From contig DSAR01000243.1 of NCBI GenBank assembly GCA_011046405.1, forward strand, positions 1 to 22,275: a DNA stretch of 22,275 nt, in the 5' to 3' direction. Numbering within the stretch: the stretch's first letter is position 1; each line of letters starts with the position of its first letter. Both the position numbers and the translations under genes were made by a program. This DNA is from Chloroflexota bacterium (GTDB lineage: Bacteria > Chloroflexota > Anaerolineae > B4-G1). Shown here piece after piece: positions 1 to 7,905 of the stretch. The notes under the pieces were generated by a model. That model was given only the letters and a program-made list of their open reading frames with translations. It searched no databases and was not told the DNA's origin.

Positions 1-766
1 GTATAAACGTTGTGATCCCCCCCTGGTCTTCCGCCCAGGAACCGCCACGCACCAGGTGCTCTCCAGTTCCTCCAGGCCCCTTGGGGTTGTAGTAGGGAGA
101 ATCTTTGTAATAATACCTGCTATAAACGTCGTTTACCCATTCACTGACGTTACCAGCCATATCCAATGCCCCATATGGACTGACATTATCAGGGTAACTG
201 CCCACCGCTGCCGTATCTCCTCTACAAAGATTGTAATTGACTCGAGCACACGAAGGCGCGTCATTGCCCCAGGGATACTTGCGCAAATCTGTCCCCCGGG
301 CCGCCTTTTCCCACTCGGCCTCGGTGGGCAAGCGTCTCCCCACCCATTGACAATAGGCGTGGGCCTGATGCCAAACGACGTTGATCACCGGGTAATTGTT
401 ATAGCGAGCATTCGTGTAATAATCTTCGCGCTTGTTTGACGCATCAGAGCGAGGGGGCGTGCAAGCGCCTGCTTGGACGCAGGCACGATACTGGGCATTG
501 GTGACTTCTGTCCGGTTGATGTAAAAGGCGTCCAGATAGACGCCGTGAACGGGCCGGGTATCCGAGTCACAACCGCCAAAGAGGTCGTAGGCACATCCCA
601 TCAGGAACATACCTTCAGGTACAAAGACCTCTTCAGAGACATTGACCACTGGTTTAGATACGACGGCCCGGGTAAAGATCAGTAAGATCGTGACAAAGAT
701 TGTTGCTACGAGTCCCAGGCCCCGAAAACCCGATGAAGAAAGACGATGTTTGATTCGTGCTTTCAT
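1..766 (-). CDS. Membrane-anchored formylglycine-generating-enzyme-like (SUMF1/FGE-sulfatase) protein, partial
   Basis: The minus strand reads open from ATG 766 to the left edge, giving 255 residues with the C-terminus missing. A short basic N-terminus is followed by one hydrophobic segment at about residues 17-33, which fits a signal anchor. The SUMF1/FGE fold then shows its usual landmarks: VPEGMFLMG at 49-57, EVTNAQYRACV near 87-97, RLPTEAEWEKAARG at 145-158, YPWGN at 164-168, DMAGNVSEW at 202-210 and VRGGSW at 239-244. In this family members either oxidise a sulfatase cysteine to formylglycine or serve other roles (EgtB- or PvdO-like, or non-catalytic). The catalytic cysteines of true FGE lie beyond the cut, so activity cannot be judged. 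Cysteines at 58, 66, 96 and 102 may form disulfides outside the cell. The ATG overlaps the upstream stop (ATGA), and a GAGAGG ribosome-binding site lies just upstream, so it is the last visible gene of the operon. Confidence 0.88.
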   Translation of the reverse strand, partial: MKARIKHRLSSSGFRGLGLVATIFVTILLIFTRAVVSKPVVNVSEEVFVPEGMFLMGCAYDLFGGCDSDTRPVHGVYLDAFYINRTEVTNAQYRACVQAGACTPPRSDASNKREDYYTNARYNNYPVINVVWHQAHAYCQWVGRRLPTEAEWEKAARGTDLRKYPWGNDAPSCARVNYNLCRGDTAAVGSYPDNVSPYGALDMAGNVSEWVNDVYSRYYYKDSPYYNPKGPGGTGEHLVRGGSWAEDQGGITTFI

Positions 767-2943
767 GGTGATTTTTTCCTCTCTTGAATGCAAGGTTGTG
801 TATTGGCGAGAATCCGGTTGCCCTCGACCGGGACCCTCGCTCCTGATACCGGTAGTCGTTGCCCGGTTTGCCATACGTACATCCCGACCCACACCCGGTC
901 ACCTTCGAGTCTCTCCGGCACGTCCAGCCAGCGTCGATCGAGAATCTGGTCGTGACGCCGCCAATCTGACGTGGGATAATAGCCCATCGCCGGCGGCCCG
1001 TCGGCCTGGGTGATGATCTGGCCGTCCCGTTCGTAATGCACGAACACAGTATAATCCACGTCGATGGCCTCCCGGCTATACCAGTGCAATTGGAGTGTGA
1101 CCAGGCCATCGCCCGGGATCGTGCAACTATCCACGAGGCCGATCCCCGGCTCCAGTCCGGCCAGCAGCTCACCGGGCACTTCGGTCGGCGTGGCGACGAA
1201 CTTGAGGTAGGCCGGATGGGGCGAGGGGTCCTGATGCGTCGTCGCCCACGGCCCCTCGTACACCTCGATCAGTGCCTGAGGGGGTAACCAGGCCAGCAGG
1301 TCGGATTTCCAGAACTCGGGATAGTATTGATTATACCATCCGTAAAAGAGGGTAGGCAAGTTAGGATTGGGCGTTACAGAGTCAATCTCACCAGCTCCCG
1401 GGACATTAAATCCTGGTGAATCTGGAATTAAGAAGTGCGCATTGACTACGTCTTTCCACAACTGGAATTGCACGAATACCTGCCGGTCGGCGCGTCCTGG
1501 TGTGGGAGAAACACGCCAGGCGTCTTTTGTCCAACCCGTTTCCAGGTAGGCGTTAATATCGTGAGCAAGCTCCACGCCAGCGCATTCAAAACGATAACAA
1601 ATTCCCGGTTGGGATGCGGGATGTTCAAGGGTGCGCCAGGCGTTTTTGCTCCAGTCGAGTTTACGATAAGCGCCTGGAGCGGCGGCGGGTTGTTCTATGC
1701 TATCAAATTCGAATGCGTGGCGGATGTCTGTCATAGTGGGATAACGAATAAAGTAATGCCACGTCGTGCTGCCCAAGCCAACGACGAGGATAACGCCAAC
1801 GAAAGTCGCCGACCAATAAGGTTTGCCTCTTTTCACAAGCTGTTCCCAGCACCAATCCAGGCCAATGGCGGGGAAGATAGCGATGAAGGGTAAAATGCCC
1901 ATCATACGGATAAAGTGCGGGCAATCTTCCGTTAGCAGCGAGGGCAGCAACATAGCAAGGATCCAGAGTAATAGAAATGCGGTTGCGTATTCCTGTTTGA
2001 AGCGACGGCATGCCAGCCATAGTCCGAGATAGAACATAGTCCCCAAAGCGGGGTCGAAAACTGGCCGTAGCGGCACATTGTGCCGGCTGACAAAATCTCC
2101 TTGGAATGTGAACATACTGAGGGTATTAGAGATATTGCGCAGCAGCAACTGCCCTGGGTTGGAGACTGTGAAGACGCCTACGGCAATTTGCGTGCGCAGG
2201 AAGATATCTTCCCAATGCCTTGCGGTGAAGAGAAGAAAGGGCGACATAATCGCTAATGCGGGCAGGGTAAAGCACAGCCATTGTTGTAGCGAGGGGATTT
2301 TAGGGGAGCGTCGTCGCAACCACACATAACCCACGAATAACATCGTGGGTAAGATCGCCGCGCGTGCGGCAATGTAAGTGTATATCAGAGCTCCCGCAGC
2401 GACGCCGCCCAATCCCAGAAACCAGTTTTTTGAGGTGCGTACTCCCCGCGCGACCATCCACACACTCAACGATGTGAACAGGGGGATCAATATCGCGCGA
2501 AACCCCACACGGCTAAAATGAATGTGCCACAACGTGACGGCAAATACTGAGGTTGCCAGGGTTGCTATGCGTCGCCCGTAGAGTTCTTTTGTCATCCCGT
2601 AACAGGTAAATAACGTCAATATACCTATGATGAGTGAGGGGAAGCGCACAGCCAGTGGTGATGCGCCCCAGAACCATACGGAAAGCGCAGTCAACCAAAT
2701 GAAAAGCCCCTCGCGCCCGAAATTGGTATCGTAAAATACACGTATATCACCCTGTAGCGTGGTTAACGCATCTATGCCATGATACGCCTCGTCCCGGTAC
2801 AGCCCTGGCGGAATTTGGCGGAACTGTATCATGCGCAAGGCAATGCCGATAGCCAGGGCGACGATCAACATCCAGCGCCATCGGCCAGATCGCCCCTCGT
2901 ACCGGGGACGCTCTTTCTTGTCATCGCGAACTGGGGCAATCAA
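763..2943 (-). CDS. GT39-family (PMT_2/ArnT-like) membrane glycosyltransferase with C-terminal beta-rich module
   Basis: This 726-aa multispanning protein begins with a basic cytoplasmic tail and a first membrane helix at about 24-40, followed by PPGLYRDEAYHG. The Asp51-Glu52 pair there matches the catalytic acidic site of GT-C enzymes in the first extracytoplasmic loop. Further family-like stretches are NFGREGLFIWLTALS, PLAVRFPSLIIG and LWHIHFSRVGFRAI. About ten membrane helices end near residue 400. The rest (about 420-726) is a large outer domain whose last 140 residues (DYTVFVH, ADGPPAMGYYPTSDW, GMYVWQTGQRLPV) match the module seen in neighbouring proteins. It probably transfers a sugar from a polyprenyl-phosphate carrier; donor and acceptor are unknown. 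The start is TTG at 2943 with GAGGT six bases upstream, 10 bp after the previous stop. It is more distant from the four other GT39 genes here, lacking the DSNxDWGQ block. Confidence 0.9.
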   Translation of the reverse strand: MIAPVRDDKKERPRYEGRSGRWRWMLIVALAIGIALRMIQFRQIPPGLYRDEAYHGIDALTTLQGDIRVFYDTNFGREGLFIWLTALSVWFWGASPLAVRFPSLIIGILTLFTCYGMTKELYGRRIATLATSVFAVTLWHIHFSRVGFRAILIPLFTSLSVWMVARGVRTSKNWFLGLGGVAAGALIYTYIAARAAILPTMLFVGYVWLRRRSPKIPSLQQWLCFTLPALAIMSPFLLFTARHWEDIFLRTQIAVGVFTVSNPGQLLLRNISNTLSMFTFQGDFVSRHNVPLRPVFDPALGTMFYLGLWLACRRFKQEYATAFLLLWILAMLLPSLLTEDCPHFIRMMGILPFIAIFPAIGLDWCWEQLVKRGKPYWSATFVGVILVVGLGSTTWHYFIRYPTMTDIRHAFEFDSIEQPAAAPGAYRKLDWSKNAWRTLEHPASQPGICYRFECAGVELAHDINAYLETGWTKDAWRVSPTPGRADRQVFVQFQLWKDVVNAHFLIPDSPGFNVPGAGEIDSVTPNPNLPTLFYGWYNQYYPEFWKSDLLAWLPPQALIEVYEGPWATTHQDPSPHPAYLKFVATPTEVPGELLAGLEPGIGLVDSCTIPGDGLVTLQLHWYSREAIDVDYTVFVHYERDGQIITQADGPPAMGYYPTSDWRRHDQILDRRWLDVPERLEGDRVWVGMYVWQTGQRLPVSGARVPVEGNRILANTQPCIQERKKSP

Positions 2944-2953
2944 TGGTATACCT

Positions 2954-5494
2954 CTACTTTTCTTCCAGGGGCACGAAGACGGCGTCCGACGCCGGCGCGC
3001 CCGTCACTGGCCAGCGCGCCATGGTATCCAACCAGTAGACGCCCACCCGCAGCCAGGCCAACGAGCCCGCCGGCGCGTTGGAGAAGCGGTGCCGCTGCAC
3101 GAAGACGTCTCCGGTCCGCAGGTACAGGGGCGAGATCCCCAGGCCGTCGGCTACTCCCAGCGTCTCCCCCTCCGTCGTGAGCAAATGGCCCATGATCGAA
3201 ATAGGGCGCGTGATCGGTTCCCCGGCGTCCAAGGCGACCCACCACCAGGTCTCCACGTCCAGGCCTTCTTCTTCCTGGTAGGCCGCCGCGCCCAGGAAAG
3301 CGAAGCGACCGTCGAAAAGCACGGTGCCGCTCGCCGGTGCCGCGCTCGCCAGGCCGCCGGGCGCCGCCTCGACCGGGGCAACGTACGTCGACGAGGATAC
3401 CAGAGGCCTGACCGGGACTGATGAGACCTCATAGAGCACGAAAGTCGGGGACTGATGGTCGCCAATCTCGCGCTCGTAAGACAGGTGAGTGTCCGGATCT
3501 CCCTGGAACAGGCGCCGAGTTAAGAAGGGATCAACGGGCGTGGGGGGACAACGCAGGAAAGTCGGCAGGCAAAGCCCGGATTCCTCGATCAAATCGTGAT
3601 TGAGGGCGTAGATACCTTCCGGGCGCTCATCGTCCACCGGACTTTCCGGACCATTCTCCCCCGTTTCTCCAGATGGATAGAGCCAGGTCTGGGTGCAATC
3701 GAAGCGGATCTTCCGCAGTTCGTCCAACCCTGTTCCCCGGGCGATGGCAGCGTCGTCCAGGGGCATATGCGGAGCGGTGCACTGGGCGAACCAGGTCACG
3801 CGATGGGGAGGCACGTCGTATAGGAGCAGTGTCTCGTGAAGGATCCCCGCAGGTTCCCGGTGCCGGAACCACTCGTAGGCGAAGGGATCGCCGATATTCA
3901 TACCCTGCAACTGAGTGGCATTCACGATGTAACGCCCTGGCGCGGGCAAGAATGGGGACGCGGGAGGCTCGACCCGCGTGCCGGGGTGTGTCTGCGCGTA
4001 TGCGTAGAGCGCGTCCGCAGATTGTCCCCATTCCACGTTGGAATCAGACAGGTAACGGTAGCCCCCCTCGGGCCCGCCCACCAGTTGGTTGAAATAGGCG
4101 ATTTCATTGGGATACGCTCGCCCGGCCTCGATGACCAGCCAGGCCAGTAAGCCGACGGTCAAGTAGCGTAGCCAATGTGGCCACCGCGACCCACGAGCAA
4201 ATAACCCGCTCAAGCCCCCACCAGCGAGTAGGTAGAGAAAGGGATGGATAGGCAGCAGGTGACGGTAACCTATGTTCATCCCCCACCCTATCGCCATCGC
4301 CGCGTAGAACAGGGGGAATAGAAGCAGAGTAAAGGCCCGTCGGCATAAAGGGCGATCGACGGCAATGCCCGGCGCACGACGAAGGATGGCGGCCGCGCCA
4401 ATGACCAGGCTAAACAGCAACGGCAAGGGGTTTTTTATAAGAAAAGCCACCGGAAAATACCACCACCAATTCCCATACTTGCGCATACCCAGCGCGAACA
4501 CCCACCGACCGCCGGCGCCCGGCGACATAAAGCGCACTTCCTCCCAATAGGCCGGCGCGGGTAAGGGAAAGGGCAGTCCCTCGACACGACCCACGGTGAA
4601 GCCGTAGCACGCCCAGATGAACGACAGACTAACGATGCCGGCAGCGACGCCCTGGGTGAAACAAAGCCGACGCTGGCTCGCTTTACGCCGGAAAAGAATA
4701 TTCCCTACGACGATCAAGGCAACGGTCGCCACCCACAGGACGCCGGAGGATTTCGACATCATGGTCAGGCCCAGCAGCGCGCCCGCCCCCAGGGCCAAGC
4801 GCCAGGCCGGTCGTTCCATCCAGCGCCACGTGAGGTATAGGGCTGCGGTCCCCAACGTACTCGTCCCCATATCCGTGCAGGCTAAGCGACCATTGGCGAG
4901 AATCAGGGGATCGAAGGTCAGCAAGAACAGCGCCAATAGTCCGGCCTGAGCCCCCCAGAGTTCCCGGCCCCATCGAAAAACGAGCGCTCCCAGGAGTACG
5001 GTCAAAAACACGATTGGCACCCGGGCGACGATCGGATCCTGTTCCACGCCATAGGGAGGGAGCGTCATGGGATAGTTATTCAAGGGAGCATCGAAACGGG
5101 CCCACCCAATCTGCGCCCGTTCGACCCGGAACATCTGGAACGCAAAGTCCTCGACGAAAGCGCGTAAATAGACCTCCCAGCCGGCTAACTTTTCCAAAGG
5201 GATGTCAGGATTGGCCAGATAAGGCAGGAATGCTTCCATCACATTGAGGAGGAGCGGTTGGCCGCGCAGGGGGGACATCCAAAAAGCATCCGTCCCCCGG
5301 GCCAGTACGGCGTAGCCGAAGGCAACGTGACCCATCTCGTCCGTGGTGATGGAAACTCGCCGGGCGCCCATCAAGAGCGAGGTGAATAGGATCAAGAACA
5401 GAGCTATGCCAATCCAGGAATAGACTTGCCTTTGGTTGATTTGCGGGCGCCAGTTTTTGAAAACGGATTGGAATGGCGTGAGTAAGATTCTCAA
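2954..5494 (-). CDS. GT39-family membrane glycosyltransferase, TTG start
   Basis: This is an 846-aa GT-C protein if read from TTG 5494. A first helix at about 29-43 precedes VSITTDEMGHVAFGY, with the conserved Asp52-Glu53 pair. Paralogue landmarks follow: FDPLILANGRLACTDMG, FLIKNPLPLLFSL, MNIGYRHLLPIHPFLYL and DSNVEWGQ at about 484. An outer domain carries WFAQCTAP and FDCTQTWLYP, and the C-terminal module starts at about 733 (FLGAAAY, VADGLGIS, GVYWLDTMARWPV). An in-frame ATG at 5554 would add 20 polar residues and overlap the upstream gene by 64 bp without a ribosome-binding site. TTG 5494 overlaps the upstream stop as TTGA and has AAGGA seven bases upstream, so TTG is preferred. In the module the usual tyrosine-tryptophan of YWR is replaced by WWW. 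Role inferred: polyprenyl-phosphate-dependent sugar transfer at the outer membrane face. Confidence 0.9.
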   Translation of the reverse strand: MRILLTPFQSVFKNWRPQINQRQVYSWIGIALFLILFTSLLMGARRVSITTDEMGHVAFGYAVLARGTDAFWMSPLRGQPLLLNVMEAFLPYLANPDIPLEKLAGWEVYLRAFVEDFAFQMFRVERAQIGWARFDAPLNNYPMTLPPYGVEQDPIVARVPIVFLTVLLGALVFRWGRELWGAQAGLLALFLLTFDPLILANGRLACTDMGTSTLGTAALYLTWRWMERPAWRLALGAGALLGLTMMSKSSGVLWVATVALIVVGNILFRRKASQRRLCFTQGVAAGIVSLSFIWACYGFTVGRVEGLPFPLPAPAYWEEVRFMSPGAGGRWVFALGMRKYGNWWWYFPVAFLIKNPLPLLFSLVIGAAAILRRAPGIAVDRPLCRRAFTLLLFPLFYAAMAIGWGMNIGYRHLLPIHPFLYLLAGGGLSGLFARGSRWPHWLRYLTVGLLAWLVIEAGRAYPNEIAYFNQLVGGPEGGYRYLSDSNVEWGQSADALYAYAQTHPGTRVEPPASPFLPAPGRYIVNATQLQGMNIGDPFAYEWFRHREPAGILHETLLLYDVPPHRVTWFAQCTAPHMPLDDAAIARGTGLDELRKIRFDCTQTWLYPSGETGENGPESPVDDERPEGIYALNHDLIEESGLCLPTFLRCPPTPVDPFLTRRLFQGDPDTHLSYEREIGDHQSPTFVLYEVSSVPVRPLVSSSTYVAPVEAAPGGLASAAPASGTVLFDGRFAFLGAAAYQEEEGLDVETWWWVALDAGEPITRPISIMGHLLTTEGETLGVADGLGISPLYLRTGDVFVQRHRFSNAPAGSLAWLRVGVYWLDTMARWPVTGAPASDAVFVPLEEK

Positions 5495-7905
5495 CGAGTG
5501 ATCCTTATGCGCAGGAACAGAACTTGATTCTCCGCTCCCACTTTCGTTGTCCATGGGGCCATCGTATCTAACCAGTAAGCGCCTGTTTGGAGCTGGTAGT
5601 CGCCCTCTGGGATTTCCTCGGGTGTGGAGAGTCGGTGTCGCTGGACTATTATATCACCCGCGTACCACTGGTCAACCGGTATACCCAATCCATCCCCTAC
5701 GGCGACGGTCTCGTCCCGATCGTTGATCAGGTGCATCTTCAGCGATGCAGGGCGCGCCGGTCGTGCGAGGACGCGCCAGTAGGTCAACACGTCCACCGTG
5801 GCTCCCGCCTGGAGGGTGTCGGGGGCGGCGTACCCCAGGAAGGCGAGGGTGTCTTCCAACACGACCTCTGACGTCGGGTTGGGTGGGACGATAAGAGCGC
5901 CCGGGGAGGGGGTGCGCTCCCATTCCCAGATGGCAAAGGCTGGCGATTCGCCCGGCGTCGGTTGCACGTAACTCAGGTGCAAGGCGTCTATAGACAATCG
6001 TCTCACCCAGTCGGGCCACCACGCCAGGCGCCGGGTGTCGTCAGTCGGCCAGCGCAACCCGTCGATTCCCGGCGTCGCTCGCACGTACCAGCCAGCGGAG
6101 GTGCCGCCATCGGGAAAGATCCAACTCTGCCGGCAATCGAAGTAGATCCGCCGCAGTTCGTCGGAGCCAAAGCCCTCGACCAGCGTTTCATCCGCCAGTG
6201 GAACGACGGGTGTGGTACACTGGGCGACCCACGTCCCTGTGTTCTCCTCCACCCGGTAGAGAAACATCACGTGCCCGATTTTTGCCAGCGGCGGGCGGTG
6301 CCGGAACCAGTCGTAGGTCGAGGGCAGCGGCAGGGGCACGCCGTCCAGCGTCGTCGCGCTGATGGCGTAGAGACCGGGCGCCGGGTTGAAGCGCCGGGGG
6401 AGCACCGGCGGCGCGCCCTTCATCGGCGCGATGGGTTCGTAGCGCACGCCGTACGCCGCGGGATCGAGAAAGGTGAACTGGGAGAGTTTCACCGGTCCCA
6501 GATCATGCTCGCGTTGGTAATCGGCCAGCGCCTTGAGCGTCTGTCCCCAATCGGTGTTGGAATCGGCCAGGAACCGGTATCCCCGGCCCGCTCCTCCGGC
6601 GATGGCGTTGAAATAGGCCAGGTAGTTGGGGGCGATGGAGAGGGAGGTGATGGGCTGAAGGAGCAGCAAGGCAAAAAACGTAAAACGCAAAACGCAAAGT
6701 GGCAGGCGGGATGTGCGTACCTGCGCGAGCAGGGTGAGGCGAGATGCGGATACGTAGAGGAACGGCAGGATGGGCAACAGGTGGCGATAGCCGATGTTGA
6801 TGGTGCTCATCAGGCTGGAAACGGCATATACCAGGGGAAAGAGGCCCAGGGCCAGTTCGTCCACCAGACCACGCCGGCGCCCCAGGAACAGCGCGACGAT
6901 GGTCGACGCGCCGAACAGCAGGGTAGGCAGCGGTGTCTTGAGGGCGAAAACAACCGGGAAATACTGCCACCAGCCGTGCATACGGTTTTGGCCTAACAGG
7001 AAGGACTCGCGCCCGTAGGCGATCACGTCCCGCAGGCGCAACCAACGCTCGACGTGGCTCGCCGCTGGCAAGGGCAGCGCCCCCCCGGCGATCTGGGGCA
7101 GCGGGCGTATCTCGAACAGGTACAGCCCCCATACCACCACCGCTGCCGCCATGACCATCCCACTGTAGGCGAGCGTCTGGCGCAAGACCATCTCCTTCAA
7201 CATTCCATGTCTGCTTCCCCGTTTCCAGGCGTCCAGCAATGCCAACAATCCCAGCACCGGCAGGAGCAGGGCCGCCGTCAGCTTGGCCCCCTGGGCCAAG
7301 CCCAGCAACAGCGCGGCTACACCCCACCGACGCCAACAAGCGGGCGCCTTCAGATAGCGGGCAAAGGCCCACACGGCCCAGAAGATGAAGGCCAATGCCC
7401 CCATATCGGTCGTCGCCAGGCTGCCGTGGGCCAGGATGTTGGGATCGAAGGCCAACAGGTACAGCACAAACAGCCCCGCCGTCGGGCCAAAGTAGTTGGC
7501 CGCCCACCGGTAGACCGTGGCAGCCAGGAGCAGCGTGAGCAGTGCCACCAGTACGCGGGAAGGGACGATGACCCGGTCGATCGGCCGGTAGGCCAGCAGG
7601 GTCTCCTGGGCAACCGAGATCAGGTCCCCGGATTCCCAGCCGGCGGCCTGCTCCGGCGGGCGCAGGTCCGGCGCGAGGAAAAGGGGCCAGGCGAAGATCG
7701 CCTTGACCAGCGGTACGTGCTCGTCCATCAGCCGCATTTGGCCGGTGCGGAGATATTCGTAGCCGCTGGTGATGTGGAAGCCCTCGTCAATCGTCATCGA
7801 GAGCTGCGTCGCAGCGGCGAGCAACTGCGCAAACATCACGGCGAGCAATAGGAACGCGATCCACGACAAGCGGCATTGTGCAGTTTCAGATCTTGCTTGC
7901 TTCAT
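5491..7905 (-). CDS. GT39-family membrane glycosyltransferase
   Basis: This 804-aa GT-C protein has its first membrane helix at about 13-31, then LSMTIDEGFHITSGYEYLRTGQM with the acidic pair Asp40-Glu41. Family blocks in order are FDPNILAHGSLATTDMGAL, VFALKTPLPTLLFG, INIGYRHLLPILPFLYV, YLAYFNAIAGG and DSNTDWGQ at 448-455. Next comes an outer domain with RFNPAPGLYAIS, YDWFRHRPP, WVAQCTTP and FDCRQSWIFP. The C-terminal module begins at about 689 (FLGYAAP, YWRV, VGDGLGIPVDQW, GDIIVQRH, LQTGAYWLDTM). The start is ATG 7905 in an ATGA overlap with the upstream stop, with AAGG eight bases before it. It is closest to the 797- and 806-aa paralogues by eye. A polyprenyl-phosphate-sugar donor is expected for the family; the specific sugar is unknown. 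Confidence 0.92.
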   Translation of the reverse strand: MKQARSETAQCRLSWIAFLLLAVMFAQLLAAATQLSMTIDEGFHITSGYEYLRTGQMRLMDEHVPLVKAIFAWPLFLAPDLRPPEQAAGWESGDLISVAQETLLAYRPIDRVIVPSRVLVALLTLLLAATVYRWAANYFGPTAGLFVLYLLAFDPNILAHGSLATTDMGALAFIFWAVWAFARYLKAPACWRRWGVAALLLGLAQGAKLTAALLLPVLGLLALLDAWKRGSRHGMLKEMVLRQTLAYSGMVMAAAVVVWGLYLFEIRPLPQIAGGALPLPAASHVERWLRLRDVIAYGRESFLLGQNRMHGWWQYFPVVFALKTPLPTLLFGASTIVALFLGRRRGLVDELALGLFPLVYAVSSLMSTINIGYRHLLPILPFLYVSASRLTLLAQVRTSRLPLCVLRFTFFALLLLQPITSLSIAPNYLAYFNAIAGGAGRGYRFLADSNTDWGQTLKALADYQREHDLGPVKLSQFTFLDPAAYGVRYEPIAPMKGAPPVLPRRFNPAPGLYAISATTLDGVPLPLPSTYDWFRHRPPLAKIGHVMFLYRVEENTGTWVAQCTTPVVPLADETLVEGFGSDELRRIYFDCRQSWIFPDGGTSAGWYVRATPGIDGLRWPTDDTRRLAWWPDWVRRLSIDALHLSYVQPTPGESPAFAIWEWERTPSPGALIVPPNPTSEVVLEDTLAFLGYAAPDTLQAGATVDVLTYWRVLARPARPASLKMHLINDRDETVAVGDGLGIPVDQWYAGDIIVQRHRLSTPEEIPEGDYQLQTGAYWLDTMAPWTTKVGAENQVLFLRIRITR
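5502..5506 (-). promoter_or_regulatory. Ribosome-binding site that decides the TTG start at 5494
   Basis: AAGGA on the minus strand sits seven bases before TTG 5494, whose last two bases overlap the TGA stop of the upstream glycosyltransferase. The competing ATG at 5554 is preceded by GATGGCCCC, which contains no Shine-Dalgarno match. The pattern matches the ATGA overlaps elsewhere in this operon and points to translational coupling. Confidence 0.6.

Noticed and set aside
654..1172. A 172-codon minus-strand frame
   Set aside because: Out of frame with both the GT39 C-terminus and the FGE-like protein, each of which has clear family motifs over this stretch.
5492..5554. ATG 5554 as start of the glycosyltransferase
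   Set aside because: It would overlap the upstream gene by 64 bp, has no ribosome-binding site and adds a polar 20-residue tail. TTG 5494 has AAGGA and a TTGA overlap.
5962..6996. A 344-codon open frame on the plus strand
   Set aside because: It lies wholly antisense to the GT39 gene 5491-7905, has low-complexity Arg/Gln/Gly-rich composition and no domain. Long antisense frames are common in GC-rich genes.
6503..7507. A 334-codon minus-strand frame overlapping the GT39 gene
   Set aside because: It is the shifted frame of the real gene and lacks membrane helices or any motif. The overlapping frame carries all GT-C landmarks.
7054..7851. A 265-codon open frame on the plus strand
   Set aside because: Antisense shadow of the same GT39 gene, rich in Gln, Gly and Arg with no recognisable motif.
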